From: Scedosporium boydii
Taxonomy: Eukaryota; Ascomycota; Sordariomycetes; Microascales; Microascaceae
NCBI GenBank assembly: GCA_002221725.1
Contig: NJFT01000095.1
Location: 1 to 64,000, forward strand
Direction: 5' to 3'
Length of the DNA: 64,000 bases
Under the pieces are notes generated by a model. The model ran no database searches. It saw only the letters and a list, made by a program, of their open reading frames with translations, and was not told where the DNA came from. Both the position numbers and the translations under genes were made by a program. Of this stretch, positions 11,852 through 23,253 are shown piece by piece. Numbering within the stretch: position 1 is the first letter of the stretch; each line of letters opens with the position of its first letter.

Positions 11852-14800
11852 GGAGATTGCGTACGTGACATGAGAAAGTGATGATAAGAATTAGAAGATC
11901 TCGACTGACCGGTACCTCCCCCTTTTTATCTAGCATCCGACCCTCGTAGCCGATTAATACATTCCCTCCGCCTCCGCTGTTACTGGCTTTTTTTTTTTTT
12001 TTTTAATAAATTAATTTGACCGTGGACCGTCGTGAATCGTTCAACATTTTGAGCAGAGGGATAGCTGATTGCAAATCGTTTAAGGTCAATTCATTAAACC
12101 TGCTTATTAGGGCCCTGCTACAAGTCTTGGCTAATTTCGATAATAGCCGGATACCCAGGTGGTTTGCTTGGGAATTGTGATCTTGATCTGGTCCGGAACG
12201 GAATCTATGGGAGAAGGGCATGATCTCGGGGATATGCTGTGGTCGAGAAAAAGCTACGATCCCGACCCTGGATCGTCCTACATAGTGATCTGACTCCAAC
12301 CCGTAAATTCAGGGTTCTTTGCTATAGTTTCCGGGACATATCCGACAGGCTCCTCAGCTCGGCAACTGAAATCGGCATTCATTATTCCTGAAAGAGAACC
12401 CGTAAATTTTAAACGTCATATAGTAGTGAAACGGAGCAGTGCAGCCTACCCGCTCATCACATGAACGGAAAAGCAGTCAAGTATGGTCAATAGTCTGGAC
12501 AATTCCTGCAAGAAGCTGCTGCAGGGCCTCGTGCGGGAACGGACAGATGTCGGAACTATTGATCAATGGAAATAACAGTAGAACACGTAAAAAGGAGACT
12601 TCTGAATAGGGAGAGGTGAAGAATCATGCAAGTGTCTAATACGGGACACTTAGGCACATAAGACAAGCAGTAAAGTTGTTCAGAAGTTACTATACAAGAT
12701 GATCTGTAAGGATTGGGTAAAAGAAGTCAATTGAATTGAAAAAGAACTAACTTGACGATGACCTCGTGGTCCCCACCTTGAGAGGAGAGGATAGAAAGAA
12801 AAGAAATAGCTATGCCCTGGCCCATGGTGAAGAATAATGTTCTTCCGTCCCCATCTTTGCGGCCCCATGGGGGAACCACACCTTTTTCACTGACGTTACC
12901 TTTCTCCCCGTCACAGCAGAAACCACCACTACCTTTTATTATCCTAGTAATTGACAAGAGGGAGAGGTCTAGTCGATGAACGTAGTTCACTAGGAGAAGA
13001 AGAGGATTGCACACATTCACTGCTTCAGAGGGCTGTGAGTCGCAGAACTCGTTGAAAAAGTGGTGGCGTCACATCATCCCCACGAAGTTCGCAGTAGAGA
13101 TCCGGCCCCTCCCCGCGGAAGAGAAGAGGCAGGCAATGGTCTCGTATCCAGAGTGGGTGATCAGGTCTATAACTCCGCATCCCTTGGCGTTCAATATGTA
13201 GCACCAGCCGCAATCGCTGAGGTCGTTAAAGGCCCGGGGACGATGATATTAAATCCCTCAATGCCGTTACTTCTTTGGTGGCTCTGAGTGTGCTAATAGG
13301 TAATGGAGAGATAGTTATAGCTAGTATATTTCGAAACATGATTAAAGGTTTAAATTGGGAAGATCTTGGAGGTTAAGGTGTCCTCGAGGACCGAGGAGCA
13401 TAGCAAAGGCGCGGAACCTCGAGCTAGGCCTTAAACTACGTGGAGTGGGAGATTTAAGACCGTGCTTCAGAATGGACTCGCTATCCCCCCAGCCCGCGTG
13501 CCTAAATCGCAAAGGGAAAGACGGCGCCCGGGGCTCGATGTGAGTGCGCTGCCGGAATCTAGCGCGGCGATTCATCCTTCTTGGCAAAGCTTCTCGGGAG
13601 CCGAAGGCTGGGGCAAGCGACAGGTGCTCGTTTCTGCGAGATAGGGGACACCTAGCCCGGTGCGTGAAGTCTTGGCGCCGTAAATAGGAAGATGCCTGTC
13701 ATTGTTTCGATTTTTTCTGCCTTGGCTGCAGGAGCTAAAATGCAAGACTATTTGGGGGTATGAGCGCCACAGCCTCATCCCAAAGTTGTCGAGTGAAACA
13801 CCAGCCACCCACCCACTCCTGTTATCTTCCAACATTCTTTGGCCTTCATTTTGTCGTCAAAAGAAATGCACCAAGCTTAGTAGTTTCTAAAACGAGGTGG
13901 TGGTGCGACGAGCCGGAAGTCCAGCATTGCTTGGCTATGAACCTGTCTGGTGATGTCTCCTTGTCACTTTTGACTCACTTATAGCCGAGCTATATGATAA
14001 CAAAGAGATGCTCTCAAGTGTCGCAGTATAGTCTTACATAGCCACTACATCAGCTGTCCTTACACTACTTCCTAATGTTGAAAGATAAGGCTGTGGTCCG
14101 TGCAAAGTGGAATTTCGGAGCCCGACTGAGCCTCGCCAATGATTTCATATACTCTTAGCATCCGATAATAACATTTCACTCAGTCATACTCTTTTAGCTA
14201 TTCAAGGATTCAATCCATAAGAATAACTGACAGATACACAAACCCGGGGATGAACCTTCGTGAGGCTACTACTTTATGATAACAGCAAGATGGCTTTCAC
14301 GACGGGGCACGAATAAACAAGCTTGAGGATGAAAATGAAATAAGAAGAAAGTCTCCCTAGTAATTTCGCACATTAAAGATTGACATCCAGGATCCGCTGA
14401 CAGTAGAATTATGCCATGTAGAGTTTCTTGATTAGTTACTCAGCGAGAGCAAATTCAATTAAATATGTGTTCCTCGCTCCCAACTCCCGCCTCCAACTGC
14501 AGGCGTCGATTTGAACAACTGGCTCTTAAACTGAGCCAGCATGTATTGTTGAGAGAGAGGTCGATGACGCGGCAACTCACCCTTGAGCGTTCGGCTTAGA
14601 CATCGTCGGTTGAATCAGGGAGAGTATATTCTACTTACCAGATGTTACTGTATCCTAGCTTAAATAAGACCTTGTCAAGTCCAGGCGCTTCCCAGGCCCA
14701 TTGTATGAATCATAATCTCTGTATCTTGCTTGGACTCTCGACTCATTCTGTCATCGGAACTTCGATGGCCGCCACCAAAAATACGTCTCGGTTTTTAGGT

Positions 14801-15274
14801 CTTGAGTCATGAAGCCGTGTCCGTATTCTGGGTTGCCCGCCGGTCATGCATGTGGCTATATTCTTGTTAGCTTGAAAATCCAGAACGGTGACCAAAGCTG
14901 CGTCCAAGTTTCGTTGGCCCGGGCCTTACCCGTTCATTGGTAGTGCGAAACATGCCTCGGAGTATTCCAATCACAAAGAAGTCACCACTCCCTAAAAGGG
15001 TTTTAGCCTCTTGCGAGAGTCCTCAACAAACAAGGAGCTAGATCCGATGGAAATCCTAGACCTCGACGGTCAGGTCGAGCCAGGGCCTCACAGTGGAGCA
15101 TGAAGATGACCGAAGCTGACAGTGCGCAGGATTCAGGCGAAGTGGACGGCGATAGGAAGGTCCCTACAGATGCAGCATACGCGGAGACTTTGTTTCAGAA
15201 CGTGCGTGGAGGATTATGGCGGCCGCGGTTTTTCCGCCCCAGGGTTAGGTTAGTTACGGACTGACTTCCGCACC
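11852..15274. other. Gene-poor 3.4-kb stretch
   Basis: I see no convincing gene. The stretch contains a T17 run at 11988-12004, a short copy of a dispersed element at 14531-14597 and a 54-codon plus frame at 15100-15264 that is too short to call. Several GC-rich minus and plus frames around 13.3-13.9 kb overlap each other with no family signature. Confidence 0.45.
14531..14597. repeat. Short dispersed element, copy A
   Basis: A 40-bp core (14558-14597) matches 21232-21271 at 35 of 40 positions in the same orientation. In both copies a CTGAGCC motif lies 25-27 bp upstream. The two copies bracket the retropepsin-like / helical-domain locus. Confidence 0.6.
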
Positions 15275-16772
15275 TCACACAGGATCAGCCCTAATCTGGA
15301 TGGTAAATGGGCTCTCGCGGCCAGCCTTATGCTTTAGAAAAAAATCTTTCGTCGACGGCCACTGATCTTCTAGAGGTGCACCCATATCAACAACTCCTGT
15401 CTCGTCGCCGCTTGGAGGGAATATGTCCACGATCCATTCCTTGGGAGGTATAGATATTCGGAGCACACGGGGGCAGGTTTGTGTCAGCATGTCTTCCAAG
15501 TTCTTCGGAGAGTCATCCACTTTGAAGGACCGTTGCATATGTTTCTTTTCCCAGACAAACTTGGCGGATATCTCTACTGAAGGCATACTGGTGTCAGATG
15601 GTGGGTCCTGAAGAGAATTAGTAGGGACGCTTATCCAAGCCCCCGGTGGTTGGGAGTCTCGGGTCGAACTAGTAGTCGGCTGGTGATGCATCGATGGGGG
15701 TGATATGCGATGGGGACTTGGTGGAGCTTGTCCCAAATGATTTCCAGGATGGGTCAGTGGACTGTGGTGGCTGTGGTCTCGTACGTCAGGTGGCATAGCC
15801 TCTTGGAAACCACGAGGCGGCGCGCCGGTTGAAAAGTGCGGAGGAGGAGGGTTCCTGAACATGGGTCGATTCCGGTCTTGGGCCATGCTGCTTTGGTAGG
15901 ATAAAGAAGCAGTAAGGCTTGCCTCGCTCGGTTGGTATAAATTTTCATGACCTATACAGGATTGTGTTCAGGACGTGTCTCCGTCGGTATTCGGGACGGC
16001 TGAGCAGAGTGAAACGGCAAAACATTTGATACTAACTATTTGCAGAAAAACCATTTGAGGCTGGTATAAAATCGTCGAGGCCGATAAGAACATCCACGTC
16101 TAACCGATCGACAACATAAAATAGCGCTCTCCGGGACACTTTTCGCGACGTATCGGGGATGTAGAAAGTTAAAACAACTCCCCCATTGCCAGCATTTAAT
16201 GAGCCGCCTATTTCACTATCGTACTCTAGATGTATCGGCCTACAATTGACACGTTCGTGGCCAGGAAGACGTCTCGAAAGAGTTTGGGCATCTATGAGGC
16301 TATATTGGCGGTTGATTTGCCTCATAGTGAGGAGGAATTGTCCAGTTGGCTGCAGAATATGAACTATAGCTGGTGCTGCGGCCGTTTGGGACGCTGTTGT
16401 GATGTTCGATTGAGCTGGCGATGGGGGCGGAGGCCCCGCGACGGGAGGTAGATGGTCCGTAGTCCTCGGGGGGAGTTGATTGACATTCTGGGTCGGCGAA
16501 CTAATAGCGTTGGGCGACAGGGCAGGGGGATCAGCGCGATTCATGGCCCTACCTTTGAGCAGTTCCAGGCAGAGCTCCTTGGGATATTTCTTGGCTAGGC
16601 GCATCGCCTCTTCGTATTCTACCCCGGCGATATCGCAGCAGCGGAAAACTGCGCGCTGTATGGCGTCCGGAGTTCTATCTTCCGCGAAGCAGTTAATTGC
16701 ACCGCCGGGGAAACAACGGACGAGAATGATCGCATGATAGTGCCGCTCCCGGTCGGAATCTTGACGGCTCAT
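15275..16772 (-). CDS. Uncharacterised protein with degenerate retropepsin-like domain, two exons
   Basis: Exon 1 is 16772-16037 and exon 2 is 15951-15275. The 85-bp intron (donor GTTAGT, acceptor TATAG) joins in frame, skips an otherwise immediate stop and gives 470 residues. Residues 1-75 form a compact N-terminal region (HYHAIILVRCFPGGAINCF, then an acidic/basic helix). This is followed by a Pro/Ser-rich linker and then, at about 140-245, a beta-rich module ending FYVVDRLDVDVLIGLDDFI. That ending resembles the C-terminal part of retropepsin-like aspartyl protease folds, but the first catalytic DTG is absent. Exon 2 adds a Pro/His-rich linker and a C-terminal globular part. The module aligns by eye with the one in the neighbouring gene at 17512-18533. 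Two separate genes are possible if the intron is wrong. Confidence 0.6.
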
Positions 16773-17179
16773 CTCGCAACCTGTGCAGGCAGGCCGCCGG
16801 GATGCGAAATCGGGTGGGGCGAGCAGCCCAGCTGGGCCTCGGAATAATCGCGCCTGGGGACCTGGCCTCCACCCGTTGATGGATGGACAAGCTAAGGCGA
16901 GGACGCTAAAAGATGGGGTCGTTACCTCGTCGCAAGATGCACAACGGAGCGCTCACATCTGAAAAGGGCATCGCCGCAGCAGCAGGTCAGCAGCAAGGGA
17001 AGGCGATGAGCGAAAGGTTTGGAGTCCCTAATTTGGTCCTTTTCTCTTATACCACTTCCTCTCGATCACGGGTACCGGAGTATCAAAATTAAAAACACAA
17101 GAGGGGCAGACTGCCTCAATTGTTGGATTGAGAGTATCTGTGCACATGCACGAAGTATTACGAAGTACTTCGTACACAT

Positions 17180-17353
17180 GCAGGACTTGAGCTGGCCAAT
17201 TGGGGGATTGCAGGGAACATGGAAGGTACCTGACTGGGCAAATCTGGTACGGATTTTCGTGGCAAAGACGCAAAGATTGTCGAAATCCATGCAAGGATCC
17301 TTGGCGCTGCAAATGCAGAATGCAGCCGTCACGTGGGGGCGGGTTTGCTTCTT
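17180..17353. repeat. Dispersed repeat, copy 1
   Basis: About 174 bp closely matches 35631-35827 in the same orientation. The shared core spans GGTACGGATTTTCGTGGC through CACGTGGGGGCGGGTTTGC. Copy 1 has about 10 bp that copy 2 lacks around 17270 and lacks about 30 bp near the left end. No open frame or terminal repeats are seen, so this may be a fragment of a non-autonomous element. It lies just beyond the 3' end of the minus-strand gene at 17512. Confidence 0.8.
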
Positions 17354-17511
17354 GAGTGAGGACGATTGATTTCTCCATTGAGACTGGGTGTAACTTCGAA
17401 TTGCTTGCACAACAGAAGCTAATGTAATCTCTATATATCAATGCCAAGGATCCTGTACTTGCTCCAAGTCCAATACAATATACCAGCATATGAGCAGACA
17501 ATACTATACAG

Positions 17512-18533
17512 CTAATGGCGGATGTCTTGTTGGGCGGAGCTCCCCTGCCGACCCCCCAAGAATTTCAGAATATCGCGCCCCAGCAAAATGTCCGCATTCC
17601 CATCTGACAGGACGTAAAATCGAAAGGAGCGCGTTCTACGCCCTTCACTCTGCCGGCAGTTAACTTCGATATGGTGATTAGATGTGAGGCGCGTGTTTCT
17701 ATGACTCTCGCTTCGAACCCTGTTCCTTTTGATCTCGAAGCATGGCCATGGGAGGCGTCTGAGGACATCTCTCAGTATCCAATTGCCCCTTAGGTTACCA
17801 TTTAGGTCGACAAGCGCGCATATGGGGTCGCCGCCGTTGACGGAGATGCGGGCAGCATCAAGCTTCCTTCCATCCTAAACGTAGAACATTCCCTTCAGTC
17901 AGGATCGTGTAGCTGAGGATGGGAGAGTGGCAAGATTGAAATGAAACCTACGCTTATCTCTACAGTCATCGTTAACACTCCCGACACCATGGGCTCGGGC
18001 CCTGCGCTTATTGAGTTACCGACGTCTCGCTGGGCCATGGGGGTCGAGGTCCGGGGTGACGCATTAGCGTCAACCTGCAGACCCAAGGGACGAGATATCG
18101 TGTCGCCATACGAGTAGCACAGCGTCCTGCGAGCATCCGATCGCTGGTTGGACACGAGGGCATCGAGGACAGTCGAGTCATTGTAGACATGTAAGTTCTT
18201 GATTGTGATTTTTCTGCAGACAAGACGCACGACATTAAAGAATGTGCACTTTGGTTGGTTTGATTGGCGATGTTTTAGAATTTAGACTCACGGTTGATTG
18301 ACTTCGGTGATTTCTGCCTTATCAATTGATACCCGATTTGAGGTCACTTTGCCGATCCGGTCGCCGATTTGCTCGTCAACTTTTACATTCTGCTGCTCGA
18401 TCCGGTGGCCGTTGTACTGCACGGCATGCGAACTTGCAGTGTTTCCGCTAACGACTGTGCCGAATCCGTGGCTCCCTGCCCTCTTGCTCGGAGAAGGGGG
18501 GGTAGGAAGGTGTGCGTCTGCCTCAGTGGCCAT
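17512..18533 (-). CDS. Candidate signalling protein: N-terminal HRAM-like motif plus retropepsin-like domain, three exons
   Basis: Exons are 18533-18292, 18213-17952 and 17874-17512. Introns of 78 and 77 bp (GTGAGT...CTGCAG and GTAGGT...TTTAG) have matching phases, giving 288 residues. Residues 20-60 hold a Gly/Asn/Gln-rich segment, GFGTVVSGNTASSHAVQYNG, with the pattern N31-x-A33-x4-V38-Q39-x-N41, reminiscent of short amyloid-forming signalling motifs in fungal cell-death pathways. Residues 170-275 read ARISVNGGDPICALVDLNG...NWILRDVLRRL and end with ADILLGRDIL. This is a retropepsin-like fold in which the usual D-T-G is replaced by D191-L-N-G, so protease activity is doubtful. No signal peptide. 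The gene is divergent from the helical-domain gene at 19704 and in line with its relative at 15275. Function is inferred only. Confidence 0.6.
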
Positions 18534-19703
18534 GGGCGTGTCGCTGGTTTCCCATCTTCAATTTGTTGCGGCGAAGAGCGATGAGAGCAGTAAAGTGGGG
18601 TATTGGTATGTTGAAGGTGCGAAATAGGCAGAAATAATCTGTGGCTGCTGTGACTTGACTTGACCTGGTAACAAAACCTAAATTTATACCAGAGTTTTAA
18701 GTGTTAATCTGAGAGATCAGGTTCTACCACCTGACCTATCTCATAGAGGTACTAAATAGGTATTGTCAGATATAACATATTAAAAGATATACCTCTTAAC
18801 ACTTAATCTAAGATATGTTTCGTGGTGGCGAGCATCTCTCAAGCTAATGTTTGAAGCCTTGGTATACGTTAACAAACACCAGATCACACCCACTGCGCCA
18901 CCTCTCATGGCTCGGCCTCTGTATTCTGTGCCCATGGCAGGGGTTGGTAACTTTTATCATAAGTGCTCTTGCTTCCACCTTTTACCAACCAGCCCAGCAA
19001 GGACTGGTGTCCCTCACTCCGACATCACAGACTAGTATTCATTCGACGTCCAACTAACAACTATAGGAAAAATATATTAAAATTGCCAGAAATTATTGTT
19101 GCTTTGTTGTAGCTCTCGCACTACAGTGAAGGACACGAGTATCTCACGCGTTTCCCCGCGCCCAGCGATTGCATCTCAGAGAGGCAACTCCTCGGTGGTT
19201 GACTTGTTCGCACGAGCAGGCTGCGCCACACAAGGTACAAAGTAAACCGTGTTATCGATGATGGAATGCCGTGGAATGCCATAGACGACTTGTCTTTCAA
19301 GTCTTCGTGCAGCAGTCTGTGCCAAAGGCTATACTATTGTCTACAGAAGTACCTGGCTGCATGGGAGGGTACATTCGCATCATTAGTCCTCTCTTACTGC
19401 TTGCTCTATCGTATATATTGCTGTAGTTTGGGCTGGGGAGGGAGATGGAGCTAACCGGGATCTTGTTACAGGCTGGAGCAGCACAGCCTGGCCAGTCTCA
19501 CTCCCAACGCATCTTGTAATTTTTTTTTGGCTATTGATGCCCAACCTGAGGACTACTTGAAGGCATGAAATGAAATATAGTTCAACTCCTGCTCTCGGCC
19601 ATCGAGCTACTCTAGGATTCTCTTGAATAAAAGTAAAGAGTCTGAGTATATCTGGTCCCCGTCTCTAGAGCTGAGCAAGCTAACTTCTCAAGGAATAGGT
19701 GAA
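18534..19703. other. Divergent spacer with a candidate small inverted-repeat element
   Basis: This is the shared upstream region of the genes at 17512-18533 and 19704-20902. AAGTGTTAA near 18698 and TTAACACTT near 18797 form 9-bp inverted arms about 100 bp apart, around a smaller hairpin TCAGGT-TCTACC-ACCTGA near 18717. No protein-coding gene is seen. Confidence 0.45.
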
Positions 19704-20902
19704 ATGGTGAGTGACAAGGATAATTAAATTGACCTGTCTTTCGAATAAGCTAATATACACTAATACTGTTCAAAGTCTGGGGGAATCGAAGTCGTCGCGG
19801 CAGCGGCGGGTCTCTTCGACCTCTCGTATCGACTGCTCAATCGAGTAGTCAGAGCCTACGACCGCCACAGAGACATCAAAGATATTCTGGAAGCCCATCG
19901 GACGAAGGTCAATGAAGTCAAGGAGATAATCCTGATGATTGACGCAGAGGATGAACTCCAGACGCCTGCTATAGTGAACCAGGTCCAAAAGCTCGAGAAG
20001 ATCGGCCGCGAGCTATGCGCATATCTAGAGAAGCTGGATCCAAGGTCGAGGAATGGTGTTACGTCTGCTGCCCACCAATTCTTCCGAGGTGATAAAGACG
20101 AAAAGGCGCTGGCGGAAATCATGAAGAAAATTGATGACGCAAAGCGTACTATGTGCCTCAAGATCCAGGTTGCCAATGTGGGCTTGGCAAAAAGTATCGC
20201 CGACAAGCTGGTTGCCAATACCGAAGTCATCGAGAGAATCGACCACACTCTGGTCAATATTCTTGGAGAAGATCATGGGTTACGTATCGCGGAGTTGATC
20301 AAGACCGTGAACGTTGGAGGTGAGTCGTCATCGGAGAGTCCCAGGCAACTACAAATGTCTAAACCATTCCAGATGATGGTCTTGTCACCATTCCAAAAGC
20401 CCAGCTGGCATCCCTTGCCATCGAAGGAATCTCTGAGCCCACCACTCCCACGTCACCATCGGTTCCAGCTCCGGTGCCTTCAGGGCCCCATCGAGCTGAG
20501 CGCATTGTCCGTAACAATACTACCAAGAATTTTGGGCAGCAGATCAATGCTCCTGTTGGAGAAGATCGATGGAGTGAGATGAATATTCGTATCGAGGATA
20601 ATAAAGCCGAAGACGGTGGCATGCAACTCAACTACCAGACGACTCGCGAGGACTTCCATAGCATCAAGGAACAGTTTGCACTCGCCCTCCAGGTGGAAGA
20701 TGCTAGGAGGAAGAGAGAGATCGAGGCTGACGAAAGGAGACACATTCGTGAAATGGAGGACAGGAAGCAAGCCCGGGAGTTTGAAGAGCGAAAACGGTTA
20801 TCGGACGAGAAGAGACGGAGGAAAAGACTCCCGAAAGAAGATCAGCTTGCTTCGGTCGTGCGCCAGAGAGCTCCATCCCGCGACCGAAGTCTGCATTCCT
20901 AA
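19704..20902 (+). CDS. STAND-type N-terminal helical domain protein with coiled-coil tail, three exons
   Basis: The start codon is alone in exon 1 (19704-19706), directly followed by GTGAGT. Exon 2 is 19776-20319 and exon 3 is 20373-20902. The introns of 69 and 53 bp keep frame and give 358 residues. The start reads M-SGGIEVVAAAAGLFDLSYRL, a typical beginning of the helical domain that precedes NACHT/NB-ARC modules in fungal STAND proteins (SesA/HeLo-like group). Helices continue to about residue 180. Residues 185-225 are a Pro/Ser linker. Residues 230-272 carry NFGQQINAP and N259-x-A261-x4-M266-Q267-x-N269, the same spacing as in the divergent neighbour. Residues 275-358 are a highly charged coiled coil. 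No nucleotide-binding domain follows, so this is a free-standing adaptor- or executioner-like protein. Function is inferred. Confidence 0.72.
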
Positions 20903-21698
20903 GCATAGTACATATGGATTTCGATTTGTATCCTCATTGAACGGAGGCTTTCGAGTTTCCTGTGCACCCACCAAGATGCTCTTCAGAGGTTGTCAATATT
21001 CCCAATGAATGAACTTGAAAAGAAACACAAAATGACCGGAAATTTTCCTGATTTATTATGAGGCTCGAGTCCTGATTAAATTACTTAAACGATCCATTGT
21101 AATTAGCAAAGGCAGGTTCAACTAAATGGATGTGCGATTAACAGCCCAAGGTTATGACAACCCGGTATTCAACTATTGATGTCGATTTTAGCTACGAGCT
21201 CGGCAGCTGAGCCGGCACCACGTGTCAGTAAAGGTCGCTGACGCGGCAACTCATCCTTTGACGTTCGGCTTCTACCAGGGGACGTGCTGTCACTTTCTCG
21301 GTTAGCCCCAGAGGCTGGGTGTATTCCCCCAAGTGAGGGAGGAGAATATAGTAGCACTATACTCCGGCTGAATCCCGAATCCAGGCCCACCCTTAGGCAG
21401 GATTGGACACTCTGGAAATGCGATTGAAGAGCAACTACCGATGCTGAAGGATATCTTACTAAGATCAATGATATGGACCATCCTCAACAGCAGCATCTAT
21501 GTCACATTTTTAGGAGACGAAAATACTAATCATTATCCTGCGATTTCGTGACCCGATGATGAAACTTGCTTCGTGAATGATTGAATCATGGAAACCTAAC
21601 TACATTTTGATGAATCGTATTGTCCAGCGAGCTAGCACGCCCACACAGTCTAGATAAAGAGCTTAATGATGTGAGAAGAAAAGAAAGTCGAGCGTCAT
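20903..21698. other. Intergenic between convergent genes
   Basis: Holds copy B of the short dispersed element and no recognisable gene. A 99-codon minus frame at 21169-21468 overlaps other frames and has no family resemblance. Confidence 0.5.
21207..21271. repeat. Short dispersed element, copy B
   Basis: The core 21232-21271 matches 14558-14597 at 35 of 40 positions, with a CTGAGCC motif 25 bp upstream as in copy A. Confidence 0.6.
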
Positions 21699-23253
21699 TT
21701 ACTCGTATACGTAGCAGAAAGGACCAGGCCCATCAACAGAGCTAAGGAGATCCCTGATGGGGTAGACCACATCCGCGACGACGCCCAAGTCAACGGGGTC
21801 ATCAAGGGTCTGCGCCCTACCGCCACCCATCATGCTCGTACCACCCTCCATAGCCATCCTCCTAGCCTCGTAATCTTGAGATTGCCAGATCGTCCAGATA
21901 CGATCGATCATTGCGTGGTGGAGCCAGAACGAGGGCTCGTTGGGCGAGATGTAGAAGTCACCGCCGGGGTCGCCAGCCACGGTAAAGTGGCCGACGCCGT
22001 GGACGCCGGAGCCGCCTTGCATGAAGTTCTGGAAGGCTAGGATACCATCGTAGTTGGTGATGCTCTTGACGATATCTTCGGTCTTGCCGAAGTTCATGGC
22101 CAAGGTGTTGGTGATATCGCGACGAAGGCAGCGGGGGTTGCTTCCGTAGCCGTTGGCTTGAGGGTTGCGGGCGGGAGCCGGCTGAACCACGGGGGACATG
22201 GGCCCTAGGGTAACGACCATACTAGAAGTAGAGTGTGAGCGACGAGATTGCTTCGTTTCCTTTCAAACCTTCCTCATACGCGGGTGGGCTGGGGAACTTA
22301 CTCCTTGAAAGGACCAGAGTCGATGCAACCACCACCGTTACCACCACCACCAAAGCCAAAACCACCACCTCCTCCAAAGCCACCACCTCCACCGAAACCG
22401 CCGCCGCCACCGAAACCACCACCGCCTCCAAATCCGCCTCCAGCACCACCGCCGGGCATTCCCGGCATTTCCATCTGCCGCTTATGTCTGTCGAGGCGAG
22501 TGTTTCGCTTCCTAGCCACGGGGACACCGTTTCCGCCGAGCGAGGTGTCGCTGCCATCGAAAATTGGGGAGGCAAGAGGATCCTCGGCCCAACGACCGTA
22601 GTCCCAGTACTGCAAGTACGTTAGAGAGTAACACTGTGGATGAGGAAAATCTGTGTTGGCTTACTGGCTGAGTTCCGTTGTAGCCACATTCGGTCCTCAT
22701 GACGTTCTCCCATGCCCAGACATAGTAGCGGTGCCACACGAGGAAGTTACCCTAGAAGGTGGCATTAGAAACGGGGTGAGTACGAAATGGAGAGAGAGAT
22801 AGCTGTCAAATTAAGGGACGTACTGTTCCGTGGATGGATAGGGTTTGGTTCATGTGTACTACGACAAAATCATCGTAGCGGTTCTTGGCACCTGGGAAGA
22901 GCTCGGGATCGAGCTTCGAGGGGGTGTCCAGAAGGCAGAGAACGCCGTCGATATAAGCCTTGCGTTCTTCTTTGGAAATGTCGCCCCTAGGGTGATCGTT
23001 AATGAATACAGCCCCGCAGTTGTACCTTCTCTCGGCAATAACATAGAATCGGCGGATCCCGATCCGTGTTGGTACTGATTGTAGATAAAACATACCATTC
23101 TCTTCGAACCTTCAGCTTGTCCTTGCTACACGTAGTAGACTTCTCCATCGCGGCCTCGAGAGCTGGCCGGCCTTTATTCTCCAAATCGTTGACGGCATCG
23201 GCCGCAACGACGCCCGCCAACGCCGCGGAGGCGATGGCCTTGATGAGACGCAT
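21699..23253 (-). CDS. Secreted tyrosinase with glycine-rich insertion, five exons
   Basis: Exons are 23253-23096, 22986-22824, 22751-22665, 22609-22302 and 22221-21699. All four introns have matching phases and the protein is 412 residues. A signal peptide (about 1-19, ending VVAA) is followed by VRREWGDISKEERKAY, usual for short fungal tyrosinases. CuA ligands are H97 (VVVHMNQ), H105 (SIHGT) and H114 (VWHRYY). CuB ligands are H313 and H317 (HGVGH) and H341 (WLHHAMIDRIW). The protein ends CYVYE without the long C-terminal propeptide of cytosolic melanin tyrosinases. It should oxidise monophenols and diphenols outside the cell. Residues 186-230, between the copper sites, are nearly all Gly with spaced Phe (GGGGGF repeats), preceded by a basic stretch RKRNTRLDRHKR that could be a processing site. 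This insertion is unusual. Confidence 0.92.

Noticed and set aside
15275..15886. Separate 203-codon gene starting MAQDRNRP
   Set aside because: An in-phase 85-bp intron joins it to the upstream frame and the frame stays open before the Met, so I prefer one two-exon gene, though two genes remain possible.
17028..17501. 157-codon minus frame
   Set aside because: Its central part is the dispersed repeat (a similar frame appears at 35664-35906), with no start context or domain.
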